Assembly (NCBI RefSeq): GCF_030867095.1
Contig: NC_081827.1
Coordinates: 21,829,001-21,893,000, forward strand
DNA from: Alligator mississippiensis
Taxonomy: Eukaryota > Chordata > Crocodylia > Alligatoridae
DNA: 64,000 nucleotides
Direction of reading: 5' to 3'
Shown here: positions 11,510 to 22,440 of the stretch, in pieces
How positions within the stretch are numbered: the stretch's first letter is position 1
Layout: each line of letters opens with the position of its first letter
Notes under the pieces: model-generated
The model's input: only the letters and a program-made list of their open reading frames with translations
What the model was told of the DNA's origin: nothing
The model's database searches: none
Program-made: the position numbers and the translations under genes

Positions 11510-12050
11510 AGTCTGAAGTCAGACAGAAGGAAGGAGAGGGTGGCATTTTAGGGCACTTATACATGAGCTGCATATCTGCTCCATGTGCTAATTAACATCC
11601 TTTTCAGCACTCTTGATTAACTGAGTCTGCCAGTAGCCTCCATGTCATGTGTATTCAGTGTCTCCACTTCAAAATAGTGAAGGGGTGCTTTAACTAAAGC
11701 TAGTCAAATGAGCTTTAACGCATCCCTGCTGTCATTTCAAAGCATAGGATGCTGAATATACATGACACTGTGGATGCTTTAATTAGAATGGCTCTTAGAG
11801 CCATTCTAATTAAAGCACCATTATCCCTCATCCCAGAGCATGTGTAAAGACACCCTTGGAGACTAACTCATTCAGAAAGGCATTAGCTTTTGTAGGCAAT
11901 AGCCTCTGATGCTGACTCATAAAGCCTGAGAAGTTTGTGATTTCATAGCATCTGACAAGTAGACTGTAACCTACTAAAGCTCATGTCCTTCTGAACAGAT
12001 TAGTCTCCAAGGTGCCAATCTGCCCTGCCTTCTGCCTGTTTTAGTTAGAC
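11510..12050. repeat. palindromic repeat interrupted by a MITE
   Basis: The left arm (11510-11550 plus 11856-11915) is the inverted match of the right arm at 11959-12050. Examples are TTGGAGACTAACTCATTCAG on the left against the complement of CTGAACAGATTAGTCTCCAA on the right, and AGCTTTTGTAGGCAATAG against the complement of CTGTAACCTACTAAAGCT. The left arm is split by the 11551-11855 MITE, and the arms join cleanly once that insertion is ignored. A partial copy is at 9611-9665. Probably a fold-back type MITE. Confidence 0.7.
11551..11855. mobile_element. palindromic MITE, copy 2
   Basis: Terminal inverted repeats are GGGCACTTATACATGAGC and, on the complement, GGGTGTCTTTACACATGC. Inside, GTCATGTGTATTCAGTGTC and GCTGAATATACATGAC are the inverted arms shared with the copy at 6941. 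The flanks are TTA on the left and TTG on the right, compatible with a decayed 3-bp Harbinger-like target duplication. A second internal palindrome, TGGCTCTTAGAGCCA, lies near 11789. No coding capacity. Confidence 0.8.
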
Positions 12051-13345
12051 AAGGAGGAATCTGTTTCCAGTGTTATATCAGACTTCCCCTTGCCTGTTTA
12101 CATTTCAGATTCTCAATCTATATGGAGGGATTATTCACCTTTAAAGACCACTGAAGTATAGGGATGGAAAATATAATGTAAGAGTGAACCCACTTAAAGT
12201 ATTTTACCTAATTTTCCCAATTAGCAGTAAAGTCCATGCAATCTTGCAATAGACTGGGATTGGGATGTACAGACTCCATCCTTGTAGAATGGAAAAAGTA
12301 GGACAAGGAGTTCCAGGACTCATCCTCCACTTAAAAAAAATATATGTTCTCCCTCTTGCTCTGAGAGCAATAGCCATGATAAAATGAAGTGCTATGAATC
12401 TTTATACCTATCATTAATGTATCATCCCCACACTGCAATTCAAATGTTGGTCTGTCTCCTTCTGGGACCTGGAAGGGTGGATAGCCGAAGAATTTTGTAA
12501 AAGTGCACACTCCATCTGAAAGACCCAGGAAATCGCTCTATCTCATTGCTGACCTGATCATAAATTCATGACTGCTATAAAAACCCAAGCCTGTGAGCTT
12601 TATTAACCCAACCATGGCTCCTAGCAACTTGAGGGAAAAATCTAAGAATCTCATTTCATTTTCTTTCATAAAGCAAAAGTCCATCTCTGATGCAAGTTCA
12701 ATTTAGCTTTCTTGTGTGCTTCAGCAAAAAAGAAGAAGAAAACCATGCACGAACACTTTACATTCTCTAAAAGAATGTGCTATTTACTTATACTGCATTT
12801 CACAATGTGCTCAGGAGCAGCGGTTTATTTTTGAGACTATACTGAAATGGAGCATACTGAAGCAAAGAAGAACAATTTTATGTAAAATGTCTAGGGTGCA
12901 AGTTTTCATATTTTTTGAAGTGGGAATAAATCTTTAAAAAAGAGCTGAAAGCTTCATGGGATCTTTTAGAAGTGAATTCCACTTTAAAACAGGTAGCACT
13001 TAGTAAATACCACCTCTTTCTCTCTCTCTCTGTTATGCCATAGTGGATGAGACCAAATATAAAGTTCAAGGAGTTCACAACAAGGTACAAAAACATGGTG
13101 AATCTTGATAGGAATATCTGAATTCAAAGCCACTGGATCCAGAATTCTCTCTTCATTGAAATGTATTGACTATTTGCCTACAGAAATCCCACAGATAGTT
13201 GGTCCACCAAAGAAGTTATTCCATTCAGTTGTTAGATTGACAGCTTTTCTACATGTGGAGGAGACTTGGGAAAGTTCTTCTGAATTACCATTTAAAGTGG
13301 ATTCAATAAACTGGATTAATCACCTGCATGGACATTTTTTTTTTT
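12051..13345. other. unrecognised sequence
   Basis: Apart from a short TC run near 13014-13031, no gene or named repeat is seen. Short frames at 12716-13096 carry no recognisable domain. Confidence 0.4.
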
Positions 13346-13462
13346 CTTAATTCAGAATTAAATTGACCTTAACTTGATATAGTTTGCTTTACTTTCACTA
13401 AGATTCAGTTTACTTCACTTTCAAAGTAAATCAAATGAAGGCTACTTTTAATTCTGAATAAG
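13346..13462. repeat. inverted repeat with AATTCAGAATTAAA arms
   Basis: CTTAATTCAGAATTAAA at 13346-13362 is matched on the opposite strand by 13445-13462. The loop of about 82 bases contains further short repeats of the AGTTTGCTTTACTTTC / CAGTTTACTTCACTTTC kind. A MITE-like hairpin is likely but its outer ends are not defined. Confidence 0.55.
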
Positions 13463-14734
13463 AGCAACTAGGCATAAGAGCATAGCCAGGAACTTAATGC
13501 ACTGTGCTTTAAAGCACACATTTAGTTAATTTAGATTAATTTTGCTGAACATCCTGTGTAGACAGAGCTTGAATTTGCTGGGCTTTCAGTATGTCCTAAT
13601 GATAAGCTGTTCATGAGTGCATGAAACCAGGGTACATAAAGACTTTTTGAAAAAGGTAGCTAGCATTAGTAACATTTGGGATGTTTGATATGCATGCTTT
13701 CCAAACAAGAGAAGCTCAATTTAATAATGACTATTAATTTCTAATGTTTTATTGTTCTTCCAGAAATCCATGGCTAAATTGCATGCTCTTTCCCATTGTT
13801 GGTTAATTTGTTTCTCTACCAATCATCTTACTGTGCAATAGACATGCTCATTAAGAACATTTAGCATTTAAGAGCTCATTTAGGTGTTGCCAAGCAACTC
13901 CAGACAAATTTCCACCAGACCACAAGGGAAAAATGACACCACCTCAAAAGGCTTCTGAACTTCAGTGGTTTGAGTTGGCCAGGAAAGAACGTTGAATCCT
14001 TTTTTTCCCAACCGTGCTTAATCTGCTTGGGTGTTGGGTCATCTTCCAAAATCACCAACCCCCACCCCCTCCCTTGCCCAAAGTAAGTAGCAAGTGACTA
14101 GTAGGGACTACCCTCTTCTCTCACTAGGCAGAGCAGCAATGAGAGGGAAAGCAAGCCACTCCTTTCCAGGGCCACATAATTTACTTTACCCTGGAGCACG
14201 GAGGAGAGCAGGGGTTTTCCCCAATTGCTGCTGAAGTAAAACAGTTACACTCCAGTCTTTTTATTCAGTGCTGAATCTAATGGCTCAGTCTAACACAGAG
14301 AAAATTAATTTATACTACCTCTTATACCAAGTGTTTATAATTATTCTGCTTCTACCAAGAGATTTATGTTCTTCCTAGGCTTAGCTTATCAAAACAAAGA
14401 GCGCACACAAACCCTGTCTTTCACATTGACTCTTTGGAACCAATTTATATCCTTTTACTCTTACAGGTAAGACACCATTTCCACTGAATATTTGCATATG
14501 CAATAAGATTGTCTTTTATGCAAACAATTCAAAAGGAAAGATGCTCACAAATGTTGACTGGAATGTGGTGGGAGTTTTAGCATGCATTCAGTGACCCCAA
14601 AAAATCAGCTCTGAGTATGCAGATATATTTGCAGTGTCAAGGAAGAAATATTTCTACTTCAAAGACTTCAAAGATTTAAACAAACAAACAAAACCTCCAG
14701 CTGAATTGGGCAATCAGTCAATCTTTTGGCAATG
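13463..14734. other. mostly unrecognised, low-repeat sequence
   Basis: No gene or repeat family is recognised. 14330-14480 is among the least repetitive stretches by eye and could be conserved non-coding DNA, which cannot be decided without comparison. Confidence 0.4.
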
Positions 14735-14742
14735 GGTTATCA

Positions 14743-15662
14743 CAGGGGTGGGCAAAATATGGTGCATGGGCTGGATCTGGCCTGCCAGGCTGTTCTATCC
14801 GGCCTGCAGGGCCCCTAAAAAATTTAGAAAATTAATGTTTATCTGCTCCTGCCTGCCTGTCAAAATGACAGGAGCCAGGGGCAGTAGGATCCAGGAGGAG
14901 CTGGCAGCAAGACACAGCAGCCCAGACCCCAGCCATTTCCACACCTTTCTGCCTGGGCACTGCTCCAGCACTGCTTGGCTCCTGACTGCATCACCAGCCT
15001 GCAGGAGCAGGAACCCATGCCGACACCCAGGGTGTATACATGCGTGTGTGTGCATGTGTGTTTGTAGGGTGAGTCCTACATGCACACCCCACCATATGTA
15101 CCCACACCCCCCCTTGCACTACCATGCACACAGACCCCCACATCCATGCTCCCTCACACACCCCTGCCACCCTCCCACGCAAACCCCATATCCACCCACA
15201 GCCCACATATCCACATCTACCCGCATGCTCCCTCACTCCACACACCTGACACCTATCCACCCCTCACAGACACACCCACACCCTCCCCCACACACCCAGA
15301 GCTTCATTTTAAGTTGTTATATACAATCTCTTTATGTACACTATACAAACGCATGTAAACCAGGACAAAAATATTTTCTGAAATCAAATTAATGAATGTT
15401 TTAGTTGTTTACTTTTGAGAATATAATTTGATATTTTTCTGGTTCCGCAATGGCAAAACCCCTTGCTGAAAGGAGTACTTCTGGAGGCAAGGGGAGGGAC
15501 TTCTGGTGGCAAAGGTCAAGGGGTTAGGGGCGGGACTTCCAGTCACAAGATGGCAACCAGGTGGTGAGGCACCTGCCAAGGGGCAGGGCTACCCATGTTG
15601 CCCTGGACAGCTTGCCAAAACTTGATAAGCACTCTGTTGCCCAAAATAATTTCCCGCCCTTG
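14743..15662 (+). mobile_element. hAT non-autonomous element with exact 8-bp target duplication
   Basis: The left end CAGGGGTGGGCAAAATATGG and the right end, read on the complement as CAAGGGCGGGAAATTATTTT, form hAT-type terminal inverted repeats. The element is flanked on both sides by the identical octamer GGTTATCA (14735-14742 and 15663-15670), the hallmark 8-bp hAT target duplication. The left subterminal sequence, GGGCTGGATCTGGCCTGCC, is typical of a reptile hAT family with a related end at 48723. The interior has an A/C-rich array at about 15080-15295 ('cacaccc' repeats) that gives long but meaningless open frames. Confidence 0.9.
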
Positions 15663-15670
15663 GGTTATCA

Positions 15671-16484
15671 TGAAAATACTTTATAATATGCCAAAAAGTC
15701 AAAAGCTATTTTTGTACTTAATGCCAATTCCCCTCTCTGTCAGAGAATGTCCACAGTGCAGACACTGGCAAATAATGAAAATCACATAATGAATAACCCT
15801 CTTCTGATCTGAATTTTCAGATCAATATTCATTTGAGCTAAAACTGATAAGTTCTGGGATCCACTAACCTTTTCATGAGCAACCAGTGGCCATTTATTAA
15901 TAGTTATAAACAGTGGATCACATAACCCCAGAGTACAAGTGAATCAAATACAGAACTTTTATTCAAAACATTATTTATGAATTCATGTTTATTTAATCAG
16001 CCAACATCATATATATTCCATAGCTTTGTCTTAGCTAGAATGAAGTGACCTCCTTCACATATAGGAAGGATCTGTCCTTTTCTTAACTGTTCAACCACAC
16101 CTATATTGCTTATCGTTCTAATAAAGTTTCATAAAATTGATTTGACAGAGCTTGCAGTCAGTTCAGTTAGCAGATTACCACAGTTTCAACTTGAAGAGGA
16201 AAAAAGGTGGAAAAAAAAAGACAAAAACAATCAATTGAAACAGACTTACAGCTACTGTCTTAGTGGAGAAAACAGTGTTTGTGTGCTAAAATCAGCCACA
16301 ACAGTAGGAGAGTTAGGTTCACTGTTTTGCAGACATATAGGTGTACTGATCAATGGCCTAGCTTCATTGATCTGCAGAATTTATTTAGTTGCTCTCAGTG
16401 AAGGCAAAATCTCCCAGTTTAATTCAGTAGGGGCAGGAGAAGTTAAGCTGATGTCTATTGATGAGAGATTTCAGACTAATCTCA
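15671..16484. other. unrecognised sequence
   Basis: No feature recognised apart from short AT-rich tracts. Confidence 0.4.
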
Positions 16485-16791
16485 TGTACAGCATATGCAT
16501 GCAGCACTTGCTTAGGACCATTCCAGGACTCCTGTCCCCTATATTCAGCACCCATGGCACTCACTCTGGGTGGTCCAGGGCACAAGTCACACGCAGCACT
16601 TGTTCTAGAAGGTCCAGGGTGGGGTGTCGCATACAGCACAGGTCCTGAACCAGGCAGACCAGTCAAAGTGAGTGCCCAATCTGGCATGGGGAAGCGGAGT
16701 TCTATGGGCCTGACGAGGCCTGTGGGGTCAACACCACACCATTCATCTGGCCTGGATGGGCTGATAAGTTTGACACCCCCAATCCTAGAAA
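16485..16791 (-). mobile_element. hAT-like fragment
   Basis: On the minus strand from about 16791 the sequence begins ATTGGGGGTGTCAAACTTAT and continues into 'cagcccatccaggcc', the layout of the common 'caggggtgtcaaact...gggccgg' hAT end. The distal limit near 16485 is approximate. The interior has two 'gcagcacttg..ctag/aggaccattcca' versus 'gcagcacttgttctagaaggtcca' blocks that look like an internal duplication. Confidence 0.55.
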
Positions 16792-17222
16792 ATATAACCT
16801 AGAGGGAAGGGGAGATACTGCAATAGCATGGAGTAGTAGTGTCTCTCTAAGAGTGTCCCCCTGTTCTGACAACCAAGATAAAATATCACTCAGGACTGGT
16901 ACTGTGATCAAATAGGAATATCATTAAATTATATTCCAGGGTTACCTTTGTAATCAGCTCTTGTGCTAGGGATATAAGTCCATCTTGTGGCGTAGATTTA
17001 ATTGACCTCAGAAGGTTCTTTGAAAAAAATTATTAAGTAGTGAGCTTTGAGAAAAAACTTAATTGGAAGAGAAGGTGCAGATGTGTTGAATGGAGCCAGG
17101 GTGGGTCTTCCAGAAGACAAGCTCGTGCCTGCCTCAAAGTGAGTACTGAGTGAAAGGGACTGAGTGTAAAGGAATTAGCTGGAGCAAAATGAGACAAGGA
17201 CAGAAACCAAGGAAACTTCCTT
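16792..17222. other. unrecognised spacer
   Basis: No feature recognised between the hAT fragment and the TIR element that starts near 17223. Confidence 0.4.
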
Positions 17223-18425
17223 GGGTGCATCCACACATACAAGCACATGCACTTGCAGCAGCTCAAATAGAAGTGGTGCAAATTTGAGCTGGGTTTTTTT
17301 GCTTCAGCGCACGTGCTCGGACATGCACTTTGGTGTGGAGCAAATCGTGCCACTTGGGGCAAAATAACCCTGCCTGGCTACTCCCCAATCTGCAGCCAGG
17401 GGCCAGCCAGAGCAGGGTTCTAGGGACTCGGGGGGGCTGGCAGGGGGAGGGGCCAGCTGTGGCAGGTTTACAGCACAGGGAACATTTTTTTTTGTTCCCA
17501 CACGTGCCTGTTTAGACATTGGTCATCAATGATGTAGACATTGGTGTCAGAAGCAGGCTGGCCAAGTTCACCAATGACACCAAACTTTGGGGTAAAGCAT
17601 CCAAACCTGAGGACAGGAGGGTGATCCAGGCAGATCTTGACAGGCTCATGAAATGGGCAGATGAGAACCTGATGGTGTTTAACACCGAAAAATGTAAGGT
17701 TCTCCACCTTGGGAGGAAAAACCTGCAGCATGCTTATAGGCTCAGCAGTACTATGCTGGTTAACACTACAGATGAAAGGGACTTTGGGATCATGATTGAC
17801 CACAAGATAAATATAAGCCTTCAGTGTGATGCTGTGACTAGTAAAGCAAGCAAAACGCTGGCTTGCATCCATAGATGCTTCTCAAGCAAATCCCGGGACG
17901 TCATTCCTCCTTGTATTCGGCCTTGGAGAGGCTGCAGCTGGAGTACTGCATCCAGTTTTGGACTCCACAATTCAAAAAGGATGTGGAGAAGCTTGAGAGA
18001 GTGCAGAGGAGAGCCACACACAGATCAGGGGTCAAGAAAACAGACCTGTGATGGGAGTCTGAGAGCCTGGAAAAGCGCAGGCTCAGGGGTGATCTGGTGG
18101 CCACCTGTAAGTTTATCAGGGGTGTTCACCAGGATCTGGGGGAATATCTGTTCACCAGAGTGCCCCAAGGAATATAAGATCAAATGGTCACAAACTCTGC
18201 CACGACCAATTCAGGCTGGACATGAGGAAGAACTTCTTTACTGTCTAAGCCCCCAAGGTTTAGAATAGACTGCCGCGGGAGGTAGTTCAAGCACCCACTT
18301 TGAATGCCTTCAAGACACATTTGGATGTTTATCTTGCTGGGATCCTATGACTTCCTGCCCCTGGGGTGGGGCAAGGGGTTTGAGGTGGGGCAAGACACAT
18401 GTGCGCGCTCGTCTGGATGTGCCCT
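17223..18425. mobile_element. TIR element containing a CR1 fragment
   Basis: The left end GGGTGCATCCACACATAC, followed by AAGCACATGC, is mirrored by the right end, which on the complement reads GGGCACATCCAGACGAGC then GCGCACATG. Between these ends lies about 280 bases of GC-rich element DNA, then a CR1 fragment, then only about 40-70 bases of element DNA. The simplest reading is a MITE split by a CR1 insertion; CR1 capture before transposition is the alternative. Clear target duplications were not identified. Confidence 0.55.
17500..18385 (+). pseudogene. CR1 LINE ORF2 3' fragment (reverse transcriptase, C-terminal part)
   Basis: The frame from 17519 reads NDVDIGVRSRLAKFTNDTKL, matching the CR1 reverse transcriptase segment around the catalytic FADD box (usually 'LSKFADDTKL'). 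Here the box is FTND, so one catalytic aspartate is replaced. It continues with LDRLMKWADENLMVFNTEKC, CKVLHLGRKN and a DFGIMIDHKI block (usually 'EKDLGVLVDNKL'). Near 17920 the reading frame shifts, and the next conserved words ([14 protein letters not shown]-like, then 'RFRLNIRKxFFT'-like DNA near 18215) are in other frames. The 3' UTR breaks off near 18385 without a clear octamer tail. A dead, 5'-truncated copy. Confidence 0.9.
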
Positions 18426-20171
18426 CTGTGTTATTTGTCATACCATAGACAAAGACTGTAAGTTTTTCAAGACATAGACCTAAGGGATCCTATGACTACA
18501 ACAATAATATTATTATTGGTAGCTATAAAGTCTCCCAAGGCAGTACAGCTTCATTTCTTAGAGCAGGCAACTTTTTTTTTCTGGAATGCCCCTCTACCTC
18601 TGCCAGCCACCAGACTTTCTTTGGGGCACTGTAGTTAATTCTGATAGAGGCACCGTTATCTCTGAAAACATGGGCACCAATTGATGATGAGAATGAGCCA
18701 AGCCTAGTGTAGGAGAGCAGGGGGAGTCAGGCTGAGAAAATCCCCACTCACTCCGTTTCTCTAAGCATCTGGGAGGCAAGCTGCCTCGCTAATGATGGGA
18801 TGAGCCACAGTGGCAGCTGGAGAGCCAGTTCTAATGCAGAACTCCCAGGAAGCCCTGAAGTAGGTCCAGGGGCATGAGGGGTTTAAAACCCTTACCTCAG
18901 GAGTTCCCCCAGGCTGAGGTGTGAGCAGGCCCAGAAGTGAAGAGACAGCCAGTGTCAGTGGCTGGCACAGCTGCAGTCCACCTCCTTAAAGGGTCTCTGG
19001 GAAACAGAGTTCTTTAAAAGGAAAAGCCCTATTTGGGACCACTGAAGTCAGGCCAGGACATCCGGACCAGTTTATGCCCTTAGGGAAAGAAACACTTGAT
19101 CCCAGCTCAGCCCAAGTGCTTCACCTTAATACAGGACAGATGAGCTGCAACTGGAGACCAGAAGCTGATGCTGATAGGCTGGGAATATGAGGAGGAGAGC
19201 CTAAATGAATGGAGGAAGTGGTGAAGGAGGGAACCCTATGCTGGAGAGCAGCAGTGGCAGGGCATGAGGGGCATGCCTGTTCATATTTCTTTATTTTTGT
19301 GACTGATAGACTGAAGGGAATTTCTGGAAGTCAGCCAGGAAGGTACTGAGTTTAGCTTCTGTCTGTGAAGCCTTAACAGCAGGAGCCCTTAATCAACCTG
19401 GAGGAGCGTGGTGGGGATGTAGGGGTTGGGGGATCCCCCCATATAGACCTGTGAGTCCTTAGTCAAAGCCATAACTAATTATTTAGGACTAGTAGGAAGA
19501 GATCCCTGATGGCAGAACAAGTTTTCTTCTCTGGGATATAATTCTACAGTAATACCATCAAGTCATGGTGGGAAAGCATCCACCATTACTGCAACTCCCT
19601 CCCTCCCTTCCTCCAAGTCGAAAACAGGGATAGATGTGATGGCAGGAGTCCCATGTGGGAACTGCTGCATCAGCCACTCCAATCTTGCTGCCAGAGCAAA
19701 TCCCAGGTTGTGCACCTGGAGAGGCTAGCAAGTGGCACAACAGCAATTTTCCTCCCCTTCCCCTCCTCCCCCTGATCCAATTCCCAGGGAAAGTCCATAG
19801 GTGCCAGGTGACACCAAGTCCCCCTCCACCATTACTGCAACTCCTAAAAGCAAAGCACTCCCTTTCCCCACCCCTTCCTGGGGTAGTCTTAGTAGAAAAA
19901 CAGTGCTGGAAAGTCAAGGGTGGCACATGGCAGGACTCTTTTTAAGCAGCCAGTGTTCAGGGAAATTCTCTCTGAGTCAGGTCATGGGCTGAGCAGTGCA
20001 TCAATAGCAGTGGTGATTGCAAACTCTTCCTGGGTTGTCAGCTCATCGTAGCAGAGGTACAGGTACAACTTAAGGTGGATTCTCACATTGAATGACAACC
20101 TGGGGTTCCCCAGAACACTATCAGAGCAGATGGCCCCTCTCCAGCTTTTGAGATGCTTCCAGGGGACCGTG
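18426..20171. other. unrecognised, moderately GC-rich sequence
   Basis: No domain-bearing frame, RNA or defined transposon end recognised in 1.7 kb. The composition from 19540 on resembles the Harbinger region that follows, so it may belong to an older element. Confidence 0.4.
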
Positions 20172-20315
20172 TCATAGAATCATAGAAAATTAGGCTGGAA
20201 GGGACCTCAGGAGGTCATCTAGTCCAACCCCCCAGGACCACCCCCAAGTAGATCATCCCAGCCAAAGCTTTGCCTAGCCAGATCTTAAAAACCTCCAAGG
20301 ATGGAGATTCCACTG
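20172..20315 (-). mobile_element. CR1 LINE 3' end
   Basis: The plus strand starts with TCATAGAATCATAGAAAATT, the complement of a CR1 ATTCTATGA octamer tail, then GGAAGGGACCTCAGGAGGTC, TCTAGTCCAACCCCC, GATCATCCCAGCCAAAGCTT and CTTAAAAACCTCCAAGGATG, in the exact order of the CR1 3' UTR and last codons read backward. Similarity stops abruptly near 20315, so this is a very short 5'-truncated copy. Confidence 0.9.
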
Positions 20316-21229
20316 TCCAGCACCAGGAGTACAGCATATTGACTGGGACTATCCCAGGAGAAATGGAAAAGCGCATCCCTCCAGACCTGTCCAGTTCTCA
20401 CCATGGGAATGTTGGGCAAGTAGACTCAGGATGTCATGGATGTGGGGCTGAAATGCCTCTCCTGAAAGGGAAGCACAGAGGAGGGGGGCAGCTTAAGAAC
20501 CTCACTATCCCATCCAAGTCTCACCCAGGCAATGTCAGGACCTAGGTGCTGCTCCCAAAGGGAACCAGTGCTGAAACATCTCTCATGTAAGGGAAGGACA
20601 GGGAAAGGTAAGAGCCCTGCCAGCATTCACATGAGTGGTCAGTCATTGCCCAGTCCAGGGATGGTCTGAGTCCCTGCAGAAACCAGGGTCTCCAAACCCT
20701 CTGCAGGAATGGAGCAATTGCCCACCACAGTGCCTACAATGGGACCCAGGCTCTACCTCCCCAGCAACCCTTCTCTTCCCCACTGCATGTGCTACAAACC
20801 CACAGCACAGCCAGGACCCATGGTCTCCACAGTGCAGGGTATACAGCAGTCACACAGCTCACAGCCTTCTGTAAGGGAAAGGTCCAGACATGGGACTCAC
20901 TATAGGTCACTTGGTGTATCTGCATGAGTTCCCAGGCAAGGAATTTCTCTTTACACTTCATTTTTATCACTAAAAGTTGCAGCCTTGGGCAAAACCTCTG
21001 TTTCCCCTGCCTGCAGAATCCATGTCTGTATGAGGGAACGCAGCTCACAGCAGCCATAAAGATGGTTTAAGGCTGGGCAGCTAAACACCTGCAGAGCATG
21101 TAAGAAGCATGTAGAAGGCACCAGAAAAATAAGGAAGAGATGTTACAAGTTCTTATTGCGTCCTCTGAGCTTGAGGCTTGTACCACAGGATCCTGGCACT
21201 AGTGAGTTGTGGGACTGGCATGCTAAATG
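20316..21229. other. GC-rich sequence, perhaps Harbinger element flank
   Basis: No domain seen. A short block at 20438-20475 (GGGCTGAAATGCCTCTCCTG) recurs as GTGCTGAAACATCTCTCATG at about 20565. The stretch may be the 3' part of the Harbinger element, whose termini I could not locate. Confidence 0.35.
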
Positions 21230-22440
21230 ACTCAAGTTGTAGAGGGTGGAAATGGACAGGCTAGAGGATGCTTACATCTGGCCTGCCAAGGCCCAGGAAT
21301 GATCTGCTGAGGAGCATGAATGGGGGCTCCAAATGGCCACTCTCTGTTTGGAGGAGAGCCCGCAGCACTGAAGAGAAGAGAATCACAGCGCCAGGATAAG
21401 AGTTTATGTGCAGGGTCCTGGACCACTTTAGGTCCAACTATGAGACCCCTGATTGGTACCAGTGGTGCCTCCCATGGCCCATAGCCCTCCAGGGAAGGAG
21501 TAGTGGAACAGGCTGAAATGCAGCCCCCCTTGCCAAGCACAGCAAATCCCACTCCAGGGATTTTTCCTTGGGGCAACAGAAACGGGGGTTTTATGGGGCA
21601 GACCCTTGGATGGTGGCTGATGGGGGAATGCTCCACACCACACCCACTCTCCATCAGCCCAGGGAGTGGAGAGTTGTGGAAGACACAGGTATCATGGACA
21701 CTGCTCACCCAACCAGCAAAGGTATGGGTGAAGTGACCTAGCGGCTGAAGATACTCTGCAGGGTGACAGAGAAGGAACCCTTGCAGTTGATGAATATCTG
21801 AACTGGGCAGAGAGAAAGTGGTGCTGTCCATAGCCCCCACAAAGTAGGGGAAGCCCATGTGACTGCCTTCTGTGGGTTCATGGGGCAGATGAAGTAGATG
21901 TCCAGGAACACCTCCCAGATGGCCTCTCCAGCTATGGTCTTGCCCATGCCAAACTGGTTGGTGACATTGGTAACTGCTGGGGGTGGCCAGCTTCATGATG
22001 GTGATGGTTAACTGCCTCTCCAGAGTGAGGGGTGGTCGCATGCCAACATACTGGAGCATAACATGGAGGGTCACCTGGGTGACTGAGTCCATGAAAGTGG
22101 TCCAGCACATGTGGAAGGTCTGTAGCCATTGTTCATTGTTCCAGGTGCCCGGGATGATCCACTCCCACCAGTCATTGCTAGTGGCTTGGGCATCCATGGT
22201 CTCCATGGTCTGGAGGCCACAGCACTTGGGCATCCATGGTGTCCTGAATGGTCACATCCACATCAGCCACTTGCAGGTCAGTGGCCCAGGCCAGGATGTT
22301 TGGTGGGCATGGGGTGCAGTGGGTGGCCATGTACCAAACAGCCAGCTGGTGTCTCACAAGCATGAGGCACATGCTGTAATGAGCTGCTGCTGCATCAGAT
22401 CCAGGTGGACATATGTGATGTCCCTCAGCCTCCAACAAGA
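21230..22440 (-). pseudogene. PIF/Harbinger transposase relic
   Basis: The minus frame starting at 22233 gives an open frame of 333 codons. It carries the family order WWEWIIPGTWNNEQWLQTF (residues 22-40), MRPPLTLERQL...MKLATPSSYQ (65-89), GFPYFVGAMDSTTF with the first catalytic Asp (D136; usual GAIDGTH) and GWVSSVHDTCVFHNS with the second (D181; usual HDARVF). The helix block NQFGMGKTIAGEAIWEVF is present but in another frame (about 21880-21960), so residues 91-126 here are out of frame. At the usual third catalytic site, the VVECAFGRLK region reads VVQDPAHKLL, giving Gln in place of Glu (Q272). The upstream region to 22440 has a repeated CTTGGGCATCCATGGT (22188 and 22224). A DDE nuclease of the HARBI1 relatives, now inactive. 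Confidence 0.85.

Noticed and set aside
14634-15392. 252-codon open frame on the plus strand
   Set aside because: It crosses the left end of a hAT element and most of its length is an A/C-rich simple array (His/Pro/Thr-rich translation), so the openness is compositional.
16106-16648. 180-codon plus-strand open frame
   Set aside because: Its second half runs through a hAT end on the opposite strand and no domain is recognisable.
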